Source of the DNA: Flavobacteriaceae bacterium
GTDB taxonomy: Bacteria > Bacteroidota > Bacteroidia > Flavobacteriales > Flavobacteriaceae
Assembly (NCBI GenBank): GCA_023262245.1
Contig: JALRDC010000135.1
Coordinates: forward strand, 1 to 5,211
Length of the DNA stretch: 5,211 nt
Direction of reading: 5' to 3'
Part shown: positions 1 to 5,211 of the stretch, piece by piece
Position numbering within the stretch: the stretch's first letter is position 1
Layout of the letters: each line of letters opens with the position of its first letter
Translations under genes and position numbers: made by a program
The notes under the pieces: generated by a model
What the model was told of the DNA's origin: nothing
Database searches by the model: none
Seen by the model: the letters and a program-made list of their open reading frames with translations, nothing else

Positions 1-252
1 GTAAAATCAAGCTCTTTATTTGAAGAGCGTCAAATTCAAAATATTATAAAAAATAGTCACGCTACCATCGTAACGGTCTCCCCAGAATTTTTTGTAATTG
101 AAAAAACAGGATTTAGAGAAGAAACAGAACAATTAAGAAAAGATTTAGCTCCCTATGGACTTCTTCAATTCGTTCGTTCGGGACGGATTTCGGTCACCAA
201 AGCTAAAATGGGAATTTCGGAAATATTAAATACTTTCAAGAACAACAATTAA
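1..252 (+). CDS. ilvN: Acetolactate synthase small (regulatory) subunit, C-terminal part
   Basis: Partial gene: reading frame 1 is open from the window edge to the TAA at 250-252, giving 83 residues with no start visible. The small subunit has no catalytic residues; it activates the large subunit IlvB and carries the valine feedback site in its N-terminal ACT domain. Acetolactate synthase makes 2-acetolactate from two pyruvates, or 2-aceto-2-hydroxybutanoate from pyruvate plus 2-oxobutanoate. What is visible is the C-terminal domain: a segment HATIVTVSPEFFVIEKTG, then a helix (REETEQLRKDL), then LLQFVRSGRISVTK, which matches the family pattern ending in a V-x-R-[ST]-G strand. The N-terminal ACT domain lies mostly upstream of the window. 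The gene ends 8 bp before ilvC, as expected for an ilvBNC-type operon. The frame was found by direct translation. Identity is confident; allosteric behaviour cannot be judged from this half. Confidence 0.93.
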   Translation, partial: VKSSSLFEERQIQNIIKNSHATIVTVSPEFFVIEKTGFREETEQLRKDLAPYGLLQFVRSGRISVTKAKMGISEILNTFKNNN

Positions 253-260
253 TTAAGAAC

Positions 261-1733
261 ATGTCAAATTATTTTAACCAACTATCATTAAGAGAACAAT
301 TACACCAACTTGCTCAATGCCGCTTTATGGATGCCTCAGAATTTGAAGAAGGCATAGAGGCTTTAAAAGACAAAAACATTGTTATTGTGGGTTGTGGAGC
401 ACAAGGATTAAACCAAGGATTAAACATGCGTGATTCTGGACTCAACATTTCTTATGCCTTAAGAGAAGGAGCAATCAAGGAGAAAAGAGCTTCTTATGTA
501 AATGCTAGTTCAAATAATTTTAAGGTAGGAACCTTTGAAGAATTGATCCCTGCTGCGGATGTTGTCATTAATCTTACTCCAGATAAAAATCACACTCCAG
601 TGGTTGCTGCCGTTATGCCTTTAATGAAAAAAGGAGCCACCCTTTCTTATTCTCATGGATTCAATATCGTTGAAGAAGGTACGAAGATAAGAGAAGATTT
701 AACCGTAATTATGGTTGCTCCCAAATGTCCCGGATCTGAAGTTCGTGAAGAATATAAAAGAGGCTTCGGCGTTCCCACCTTAATTGCAGTTCATCCGGAA
801 AACGACCCTCAGGGTCATGGTCTAGCACAAGCTAAAGCCTACGCATTTGCCACTGGTGGCCACCGTGCAGGTGTTTTAGAATCTTCTTTTGTTGCAGAAG
901 TGAAATCAGATTTGATGGGAGAGCAAACCATCTTATGTGGTGTTCTTCAAACCGGATCTATTTTATGTTTTGATAAAATGGTTGAAGAAGGAGTCGCCCC
1001 TTCTTATGCGGCCAAACTAATTCAATACGGCTGGGAAACCATAACCGAAGCACTAAAACACGGAGGGATCACCAACATGATGGATCGTTTGTCCAACCCT
1101 GCAAAAATCAAAGCTTTTGAATTATCAGAACAATTGAAAGAAATTTTAACCCCACTTTTCGAAAAGCACATGGACGATATCATGTCGGGATATTTTTCTA
1201 AAACCATGATGGAAGACTGGGCAAATGACGATATTAACTTGTTGACATGGAGAGCAGCCACCGGAGAAACTGCTTTTGAAAAAACTGCTATTACTGATAA
1301 AGAAATTGCCGAACAAGAATTTTTTGATCACGGAATATTAATGGTCGCATTTGTACGTGCGGGAGTAGAGCTAGCTTTTGACACTATGGTCGCTGCTGGA
1401 ATCAAAGAAGAATCTGCCTATTATGAATCTTTACACGAAACCCCTCTTATTGCAAACACCATTGCACGTAAAAAGTTATTCGAAATGAATCGAATCATTT
1501 CTGATACTGCTGAATATGGATGCTATCTTTTTGATCATGCGGCTAAACCCTTACTTAAAGATTTTATGAAAGGAATTAAAAGTGATGTAATTGGGAAAGG
1601 TTTGGATTTAAAAGATGCAGGGGTTGACAATAAACAATTGATTGATATCAATGAAATCATTCGCTACCATCCGGTAGAGATGATAGGATACGAGCTTAGA
1701 GCATCGATGACTGCTATGAAAAAAATCGTGTAG
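261..1733 (+). CDS. ilvC: Ketol-acid reductoisomerase (NADP+), class II long form
   Basis: Cytosolic enzyme that isomerises and reduces 2-acetolactate (valine branch) or 2-aceto-2-hydroxybutanoate (isoleucine branch) to the 2,3-dihydroxy acid, using NADPH and two Mg2+. At 490 residues it matches the long class II form, such as the E. coli enzyme of 491, rather than the class I enzymes of about 330-340. The Rossmann loop VGCGAQG is at 43-49. Arg68, Arg76 and Ser78 are at the positions that bind the NADPH phosphate in E. coli. The catalytic and metal set is complete and in E. coli register: His132, Lys155 (VAPKCPG), Asp217 and Glu221 (KSDLMGE), Glu389 and Glu393 (YESLHE), Ser414. The ATG start gives a first stretch (NYFNQLSLREQL) colinear with E. 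coli IlvC. The leader before it, TTAATTAAGAAC, has no clear Shine-Dalgarno sequence. The gene follows ilvN by 8 bp and its TAG shares a base with the ilvA GTG, so co-transcription and coupled translation are likely. No damage is seen. Confidence 0.98.
   Translation: MSNYFNQLSLREQLHQLAQCRFMDASEFEEGIEALKDKNIVIVGCGAQGLNQGLNMRDSGLNISYALREGAIKEKRASYVNASSNNFKVGTFEELIPAADVVINLTPDKNHTPVVAAVMPLMKKGATLSYSHGFNIVEEGTKIREDLTVIMVAPKCPGSEVREEYKRGFGVPTLIAVHPENDPQGHGLAQAKAYAFATGGHRAGVLESSFVAEVKSDLMGEQTILCGVLQTGSILCFDKMVEEGVAPSYAAKLIQYGWETITEALKHGGITNMMDRLSNPAKIKAFELSEQLKEILTPLFEKHMDDIMSGYFSKTMMEDWANDDINLLTWRAATGETAFEKTAITDKEIAEQEFFDHGILMVAFVRAGVELAFDTMVAAGIKEESAYYESLHETPLIANTIARKKLFEMNRIISDTAEYGCYLFDHAAKPLLKDFMKGIKSDVIGKGLDLKDAGVDNKQLIDINEIIRYHPVEMIGYELRASMTAMKKIV
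402..425 (+). repeat. Perfect 12-bp tandem repeat in the ilvC cofactor loop
   Basis: The unit CAAGGATTAAAC occurs twice head to tail with no mismatch and encodes Gln-Gly-Leu-Asn twice (residues 48-55) directly after the GCGA of the NADPH loop. The doubled QGLN is present in E. coli IlvC at the same place, so the protein repeat is a family trait. Only the identical codon choice in both copies is particular to this gene. No separate function is implied. Confidence 0.9.
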
Positions 1734-2983
1734 TGTCTTATCTTCCTACACTTAAGGGAGTCGAAGATGCTGCGACTAGACTAAAAGGTTTAACTAGGGT
1801 CACTCCACTAGAACACAACAAGCGTTTATCAGAAATGATAAACGCTTCTGTATTTTTAAAACGAGAAGACTTACAACAAGTTCGTTCGTTTAAGATTCGA
1901 GGTGCATATAACAAAATTTCTTCTCTTAGTAAGAAGGAGTTAAATGCGGGGATCGTATGTGCCAGTGCAGGAAACCATGCACAAGGATTCGCATTTTCTT
2001 GTCAGAAAATGAAGCTGAGAGGAGAAGTTTATATGCCGGCAACAACACCTCAGCAAAAAATCTCTCAAGTCCGTATGTTTGGAGGAGAGTTTATAGAAGT
2101 AATATTAGTTGGAGATACTTATGATGCCTGTCAAAAAGTAGCCCTAACAGCGGCAAAAGAGACTAACAAAACGTTTATTCATCCATTTGACGATCCACTT
2201 GTTATCGAGGGACAAGGGACCATAGCATTGGAAATGCTGGAGCAAAAACCCAAAGACTTTGATTATATTTTAGTACCTCTTGGGGGTGGCGGTTTGGTTT
2301 CAGGAATCCTTACAGTCATAAAACAAATTGCACCCAGAACTAAAGTTATAGGAATAGAACCCAGTGGTGCCCCTTCTATGAAATTAGCCTTAGAATCAGG
2401 TAAGCGTATCGCTTTAAAAGAATTAGATGGTTTCGTAGATGGAGCAGCGGTGCGCCAAGTAGGAAAGCTTCCCTTCGAAATATGCAAAACTCACTTGGAT
2501 AAAGTTGTTGTTGTTCCTGAAGGGAAAATATGTCAAGCCATATTAGATGTTTATAATAAAGATGGAATAGTTGTGGAACCAGCAGGAGCTTTAGCTATTG
2601 CTTCTTTAGATTTGATGGAAGAAGAGTTGTCAGGGAAATCAATAGGAGTATTAGTTTGTGGTGGGAATAATGATATTTTTCGTATGCCTGAAATTAAAGA
2701 ACGCGCTTTACTTTACTCAGAATTAAAGCATTATTTTTTAATCGATTTTCCACAGCGATCTGGGGCATTAAAACAATTTGTAACGCAAGTCTTAGGCCCT
2801 AATGATGACATTACTCATTTTGAGTTTTCAAAAAAAAATTTCCGAGACAACGCTCCTGCTGTGGTAGGAATAGAATTAAAATATGCAAGTGATTTATCTC
2901 TTTTGGTAGATCGAATGAAAAAGCATAACTTCAAATTCGATTATCTGAATGACAAACAGAGTTTGTTTCAGTTTTTAATCTGA
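1733..2983 (+). CDS. ilvA: Threonine dehydratase (threonine ammonia-lyase), short biosynthetic form
   Basis: PLP enzyme that deaminates L-threonine to 2-oxobutanoate and ammonia, the committed step of isoleucine synthesis, in the cytosol. Its 416 residues fall into a fold-type II catalytic domain (about 1-320) and a single C-terminal ACT-like domain (about 332-416). The Schiff-base lysine is Lys54 in RSFKIRGAYN. The substrate loop SAGNHAQG is at 78-85, the PLP phosphate loop GGGGL at 184-188, and CGGNN is at 309-313. The ACT-like part shows the FPQRSGAL and DDITHFEFSKKNFR signatures. E. coli IlvA has about 514 residues and two ACT-like modules; this resembles the one-module enzymes of B. subtilis or Corynebacterium size, in which isoleucine control is known. 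The start is GTG: the only in-frame start near the family N-terminus, with an upstream in-frame TAG at 1697-1699. It overlaps the ilvC stop by one base (TAGTG), so translation probably depends on reinitiation. A strong inverted repeat sits at codons 30-39. Catabolic TdcB is unlikely given the ACT-like tail and operon. Confidence 0.96.
   Translation: MSYLPTLKGVEDAATRLKGLTRVTPLEHNKRLSEMINASVFLKREDLQQVRSFKIRGAYNKISSLSKKELNAGIVCASAGNHAQGFAFSCQKMKLRGEVYMPATTPQQKISQVRMFGGEFIEVILVGDTYDACQKVALTAAKETNKTFIHPFDDPLVIEGQGTIALEMLEQKPKDFDYILVPLGGGGLVSGILTVIKQIAPRTKVIGIEPSGAPSMKLALESGKRIALKELDGFVDGAAVRQVGKLPFEICKTHLDKVVVVPEGKICQAILDVYNKDGIVVEPAGALAIASLDLMEEELSGKSIGVLVCGGNNDIFRMPEIKERALLYSELKHYFLIDFPQRSGALKQFVTQVLGPNDDITHFEFSKKNFRDNAPAVVGIELKYASDLSLLVDRMKKHNFKFDYLNDKQSLFQFLI
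1820..1857 (+). other. 11-bp perfect inverted repeat plus T5 run inside ilvA
   Basis: AAGCGTTTATC (1820-1830) and GATAAACGCTT (1837-1847) are exact reverse complements separated by the 6-base loop AGAAAT. A run of five T follows at 1853-1857, five bases after the stem. In RNA this would be a stable hairpin with the general shape of an intrinsic terminator, except that the T-run is short and slightly detached and the stem is only moderately GC-rich. It lies within the coding sequence, covering codons 30 to 39 (KRLSEMINAS), about 85 bases after the ilvA start. The structure is seen directly. A role as partial terminator, attenuator, RNA stability element or mere coincidence cannot be decided from sequence alone. 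Confidence 0.6.
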
Positions 2984-3007
2984 TTGCTATAATTAAGAAA
3001 AAGAAAA

Positions 3008-4588
3008 ATGAATAAAATCAATCCTGTAATTCCAAAAGAATTTCAAATTGAACCTTTAAGCTGTGACGAATATTTGGTTAACGGCAAAATCAAGAAATGG
3101 AAAGGGGCAATCTCTGAAGTATACTCTGTAATTCCCACGGATGGTGTTCCCACACTCTTGGGAACCATTCCTGACATGGAGACCGAGGCAGCACTTGAAG
3201 CACTTGAAGCAGCAAAAAACGCATTTAAACGAGGACAAGGCTTATGGCCAACGATGAAAGTAGGTGAGCGCTTAAAGTGTATGGAGCAGTTCGTTAGCAA
3301 AATGAAACTCCACCGTGAGGAAGTTGTAAAACTCCTCATGTGGGAAATTTGTAAAAATAAGTCAGATTCCTATAAAGAGTTTGACCGCACGGTAGATTAC
3401 ATTAACGACACTATAGAGGCTTATAAAAACTTAGATCGCAAAGGTGCAAAGTTTGAGCAACAGGGAGGTGTTTATGCACATATCCGAAGAGGTCCACTAG
3501 GAGTAGTATTGTGTTTAGGTCCTTATAACTATCCTTTAAATGAAACTTTTTGTCTTTTAATTCCGGCAATAATAATGGGAAATACTGCCATTTTTAAGCC
3601 AGCAAAGCATGGAGTTTTATTAATCGCACCACTTCTAAAAGCATTTCAAGAGAGTTTTCCACCTGGGGTAGTGAATATTCTTTTTGGAAGAGGAAGGAAG
3701 ATTGCTACACCCATTATGCAAACCGGTTTTATTGATGTATTAGCATTGATAGGACACAGTTCTTCTGCTGTATCGCTTCAAGATCAGCATCCAAACAAAA
3801 ACCGTTTGCGTTTAGTCTTAGGATTAGAGGCAAAAAATCCAGGAATTATTCTGCCTGATGCAGATTTAGAACATACAATAAACGAATGTATTTCTGGTAC
3901 ACTCTCCTACAACGGTCAACGGTGTACCGCCTTAAAAGTTCTTTATGTCCATGAATCTATTGTGGATGAATTCAATAAACGTTTTGCTAAAGCTGTTGAT
4001 GAATTAAAATTTGGAATGCCTTGGGAAGATACTTTTTTAACTCCTTTACCCGAACCCTCAAAACCTGAATACATTCAAGAGTTAATCGCAGATGCCAAAA
4101 GTAAAGGAGCTGAGGTATTGAACAAACGGGGGGGCACGTTGTCAGAAAATTATTCATTTCCAGCGGTAATGTATCCGGTAAATGAAAGTATGAAACTTTA
4201 TCACGAAGAGCAATTTGGCCCGGTAATTCCTATTATTTCCTATAAAGAAATAGACGAACCCCTAGATGCAATGGCCGCATCCGAATATGGACAGCAAGTG
4301 AGTTTATTTGGTCGTGATGTTACTAAAATAGCACCACTTATAGACACTTTAGCCAATCTGGTATGTAGAGTAAATCTAAACTCCGCATGTCAGAGAGGAC
4401 CGGATGTTTATCCATTTACAGGTCGTAAAAATTCAGCGGTAAGTACCTTAAGTGTTTATGACGCCTTACGCTCTTTTTCGATTAGAACTTTCCTTGCTTC
4501 TAAAGATACTGCCTATAACAAAGAGATTTTGGAACGTTTGCTAAACTCTGAAAAGTCTAATTTCGTCTCTACTGAATATTTGTTGTAA
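3008..4588 (+). CDS. gapN: NADP-dependent non-phosphorylating glyceraldehyde-3-phosphate dehydrogenase (GAPN-like aldehyde dehydrogenase)
   Basis: Aldehyde dehydrogenase superfamily protein of 526 residues, probably oxidising glyceraldehyde-3-phosphate directly to 3-phosphoglycerate with NADP+ in the cytosol, giving NADPH without ATP. Visible landmarks are GPYNYP at 171-176 with the oxyanion Asn174, the cofactor-domain segment FKPAKHG at 196-202, the general-base Glu274 in LGLEAKNPG, and nucleophile Cys306 in NGQRCTA. By motif alignment, Arg127 (FDRTVDYI), Tyr175, Arg305 and Arg463 (CQRGPD) match the residues that hold the substrate phosphate in Streptococcus mutans GAPN, which supports a phosphorylated aldehyde substrate. 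The protein is longer than S. mutans GAPN (475) or plant GAPN (about 496). It has an N-terminal lead-in and a divergent C-terminal block, TGRKNSAVSTLSVYDALRSFSIRT at 471-494, followed by about 32 residues. It starts 24 bp after ilvA behind an A-rich leader (AAGAAAAAGAAAA), so it probably belongs to the same transcript. Superfamily assignment is near certain; exact substrate is likely but unproven. Confidence 0.87.
   Translation: MNKINPVIPKEFQIEPLSCDEYLVNGKIKKWKGAISEVYSVIPTDGVPTLLGTIPDMETEAALEALEAAKNAFKRGQGLWPTMKVGERLKCMEQFVSKMKLHREEVVKLLMWEICKNKSDSYKEFDRTVDYINDTIEAYKNLDRKGAKFEQQGGVYAHIRRGPLGVVLCLGPYNYPLNETFCLLIPAIIMGNTAIFKPAKHGVLLIAPLLKAFQESFPPGVVNILFGRGRKIATPIMQTGFIDVLALIGHSSSAVSLQDQHPNKNRLRLVLGLEAKNPGIILPDADLEHTINECISGTLSYNGQRCTALKVLYVHESIVDEFNKRFAKAVDELKFGMPWEDTFLTPLPEPSKPEYIQELIADAKSKGAEVLNKRGGTLSENYSFPAVMYPVNESMKLYHEEQFGPVIPIISYKEIDEPLDAMAASEYGQQVSLFGRDVTKIAPLIDTLANLVCRVNLNSACQRGPDVYPFTGRKNSAVSTLSVYDALRSFSIRTFLASKDTAYNKEILERLLNSEKSNFVSTEYLL
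3191..3208 (+). repeat. 9-bp tandem repeat (ALE-ALE) in the GAPN-like gene
   Basis: GCACTTGAA occurs twice in direct succession and is followed by GCAGCA. It encodes Ala-Leu-Glu twice within an alanine-rich N-terminal helix (AALEALEAAKNAF), the usual position of the first helix in aldehyde dehydrogenases. It is in frame and does not disturb the gene. It is most simply a small slippage product or ordinary helix composition. Confidence 0.75.
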
Positions 4589-4589
4589 T

Positions 4590-5211
4590 TTAAAAAAACT
4601 GCCCGATACCAAATACCAGTCCCCTTTGAAAGGGGGGAGATAATGAAAATCCATAATCTATTCTCAAGATTGCACTGTGAATATACTTGTGTATTATGCG
4701 GATTCCAATGCCACTGAAGACCATACTATTGTCGCTTTCAAAAGTAGTTTTAAAGGCTGCTCCACTGGGTCTTATGGCAGCAAAATCTAAAAAGCCATTG
4801 GCTTGAACTGCAAGCCATCGCTGTTCAAATATAGTGTGCCTATATTCTGTGCTAAAGGTCAGAAGAGCGCTTCCTCGTTTTACCCGGTTTCCAATTCCCC
4901 TTACATTTAAATTATTATCTATGACAAAGGCTGGAAAAGGAGTGTCAATATTCCTTGATATTCCGAGTTTAAGACGGTTTGCCCAATTCCCTCTTGAGGA
5001 GATTCGTCTGAAATAGGTAGTTTCATTTTCTAAAGAAAAAAATAGGTGTTCACCCCCAAAATTTTCTCCCCATACCCAATTGTTGGAGATTCGGTTGCGA
5101 ATTCCGAATTGGAAATAGTAGTATTGCTCTAATTTATTATGATCATAAGAGGTTTTAAGTAAAAGCTTGCTGGTTTCAAAATTATTGGGTATGCTAGCGT
5201 TTGGTGTACCT
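4590..5211 (-). CDS. Outer-membrane beta-barrel protein, Omp85/BamA-like C-terminal part (partial)
   Basis: Translation of the minus strand from 5210 down to the TAA at 4592-4590 gives 206 sense codons without a stop. The 5' end is beyond the window and no start is claimed. The product alternates polar and hydrophobic/aromatic residues in many short strands (YYYFQFGIRNRI, HLFFSLENETTYFRRI, SALLTFSTEYRHTIF, HSAILRIDYGFSL) and ends GLVFGIGQFF with a terminal Phe, the typical C-terminal signal of outer-membrane barrels recognised by the BAM machinery. In fragment numbering, VRG at 103-105, EYR at 122-124 and FLDFAA at 140-145, followed by a closing GIGIRI strand, recall the last strands of the Omp85 (bacterial surface antigen/D15) fold, where VRG[FY] sits in loop 6. 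Family members include BamA, TamA, two-partner secretion transporters and patatin-like proteins with a BamA-type barrel; which one this is depends on the missing N-terminus. It is convergent with the GAPN-like gene, one base apart, and unrelated to the ilv pathway. Barrel identity is confident, Omp85 membership moderately so. Confidence 0.82.
   Translation of the reverse strand, partial: GTPNASIPNNFETSKLLLKTSYDHNKLEQYYYFQFGIRNRISNNWVWGENFGGEHLFFSLENETTYFRRISSRGNWANRLKLGISRNIDTPFPAFVIDNNLNVRGIGNRVKRGSALLTFSTEYRHTIFEQRWLAVQANGFLDFAAIRPSGAAFKTTFESDNSMVFSGIGIRIIHKYIHSAILRIDYGFSLSPPFQRGLVFGIGQFF
4621..4635. repeat. GC-rich palindrome at the convergent gene junction
   Basis: CCCCTTT-G-AAAGGGG is a perfect 7+7 inverted repeat around one base; as RNA it would fold as about 6 bp with a 3-base loop on either strand. 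It begins 33 bases after the end of the GAPN-like gene and lies within the last codons of the minus-strand barrel gene, encoding part of SPPFQRG. On the minus strand a T7 run follows at 4598-4592, some 22 bases after the stem; on the plus strand no T-run follows. As there is only one base between the two stop codons, this is the only obvious candidate for a structure that ends or stabilises either transcript here, but it is not a classical terminator. Confidence 0.5.

Noticed and set aside
855..864. Palindrome GGTGGCCACC within ilvC
   Set aside because: A 10-base palindrome encoding part of the conserved ATGGHRAG segment; constrained by the protein and short enough to arise by chance.
1022..1331. 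Two overlapping minus-strand open frames opposite ilvC (1022-1261 and 1146-1331)
   Set aside because: They lie wholly antisense to a well-conserved part of ilvC, overlap one another in different frames and show no recognisable motif; they are shadows.
2263..2487. Minus-strand open frame opposite ilvA
   Set aside because: Antisense to the conserved GGGGL region of ilvA, and its product is low-complexity with no domain signature.
3141..3168. Possible hairpin GTTCCC...GGGAAC with a bulged extension in the GAPN-like gene
   Set aside because: Only a 6-bp continuous stem with an 8-base loop and no T-run after it; within coding sequence and not clearly above chance.
3043..3339. Minus-strand open frames of 98 and 60 codons opposite the 5' part of the GAPN-like gene
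   Set aside because: Ser-, Phe- and Cys-rich products are typical of reverse reading of an Ala/Glu/Lys-rich helix region; no independent evidence of coding.
4598..4620. ACTG...CAGT arms before the T7 run as a minus-strand terminator for the barrel gene
   Set aside because: Only four base pairs close a 15-base loop with no good inner pairing; too weak to call a terminator.
4834..5016. 60-codon + strand frame in the 3' region
   Set aside because: It is antisense to the minus-strand barrel gene, which has continuous strand-like coding character over the entire region; the + frame has no motif or start context.
1..5211. CRISPR arrays, tRNA or rRNA genes, insertion sequences, attachment sites
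   Set aside because: No spaced direct repeats, no tRNA-like cloverleaf, no transposase or integrase reading frame and no terminal inverted repeats were seen; nearly every base belongs to one of five genes.

Overview
The window is a compact, low-GC stretch of bacterial chromosome, and the genes suggest a member of the Bacteroidota, most likely Flavobacteriia. The reasons are AT-rich codon use, A-rich leaders with poor Shine-Dalgarno sequences, an IlvN tail of Bacteroidota type, and a neighbouring outer-membrane beta-barrel of Omp85 style. This placement rests on recognising protein sequences by eye, not on a database search.

Layout. Positions 1-252 hold the 3' half of ilvN, the small regulatory subunit of acetolactate synthase. 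An 8-bp gap leads to ilvC (261-1733), a long class II ketol-acid reductoisomerase. ilvC overlaps by one base the GTG-started ilvA (1733-2983), a short-form threonine dehydratase. After 24 bp comes an aldehyde dehydrogenase of the non-phosphorylating, NADP-dependent glyceraldehyde-3-phosphate dehydrogenase type (3008-4588). All four are on the + strand and look like one transcription unit. The remaining 4590-5211 is not empty. Its minus strand is an uninterrupted 206-codon reading frame with no start inside the window, and it reads as the C-terminal strands of an outer-membrane beta-barrel ending in Phe-Phe. It faces the dehydrogenase tail to tail with one base between the two stop codons.

How the genes work together. 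IlvA makes 2-oxobutanoate from threonine. Acetolactate synthase (IlvN plus a catalytic IlvB that would lie upstream) condenses pyruvate with pyruvate or 2-oxobutanoate. IlvC isomerises and reduces the products with NADPH on the way to valine and isoleucine. The GAPN-type enzyme would generate NADPH from glycolytic glyceraldehyde-3-phosphate, so its place behind an NADPH-consuming pathway makes sense, although that functional link is inference. ilvB, ilvD and ilvE are not in the window.

This is mainly an ordinary biosynthetic operon and I see no sign of a new mobile, defence or RNA-guided system. The points that deserve a second look are an 11-bp perfect hairpin followed by a T-run inside the start of ilvA, the extremely tight convergent junction with a GC-rich palindrome inside the last codons of the beta-barrel gene, that barrel ORF itself, and the unusual C-terminus of the GAPN-like protein.
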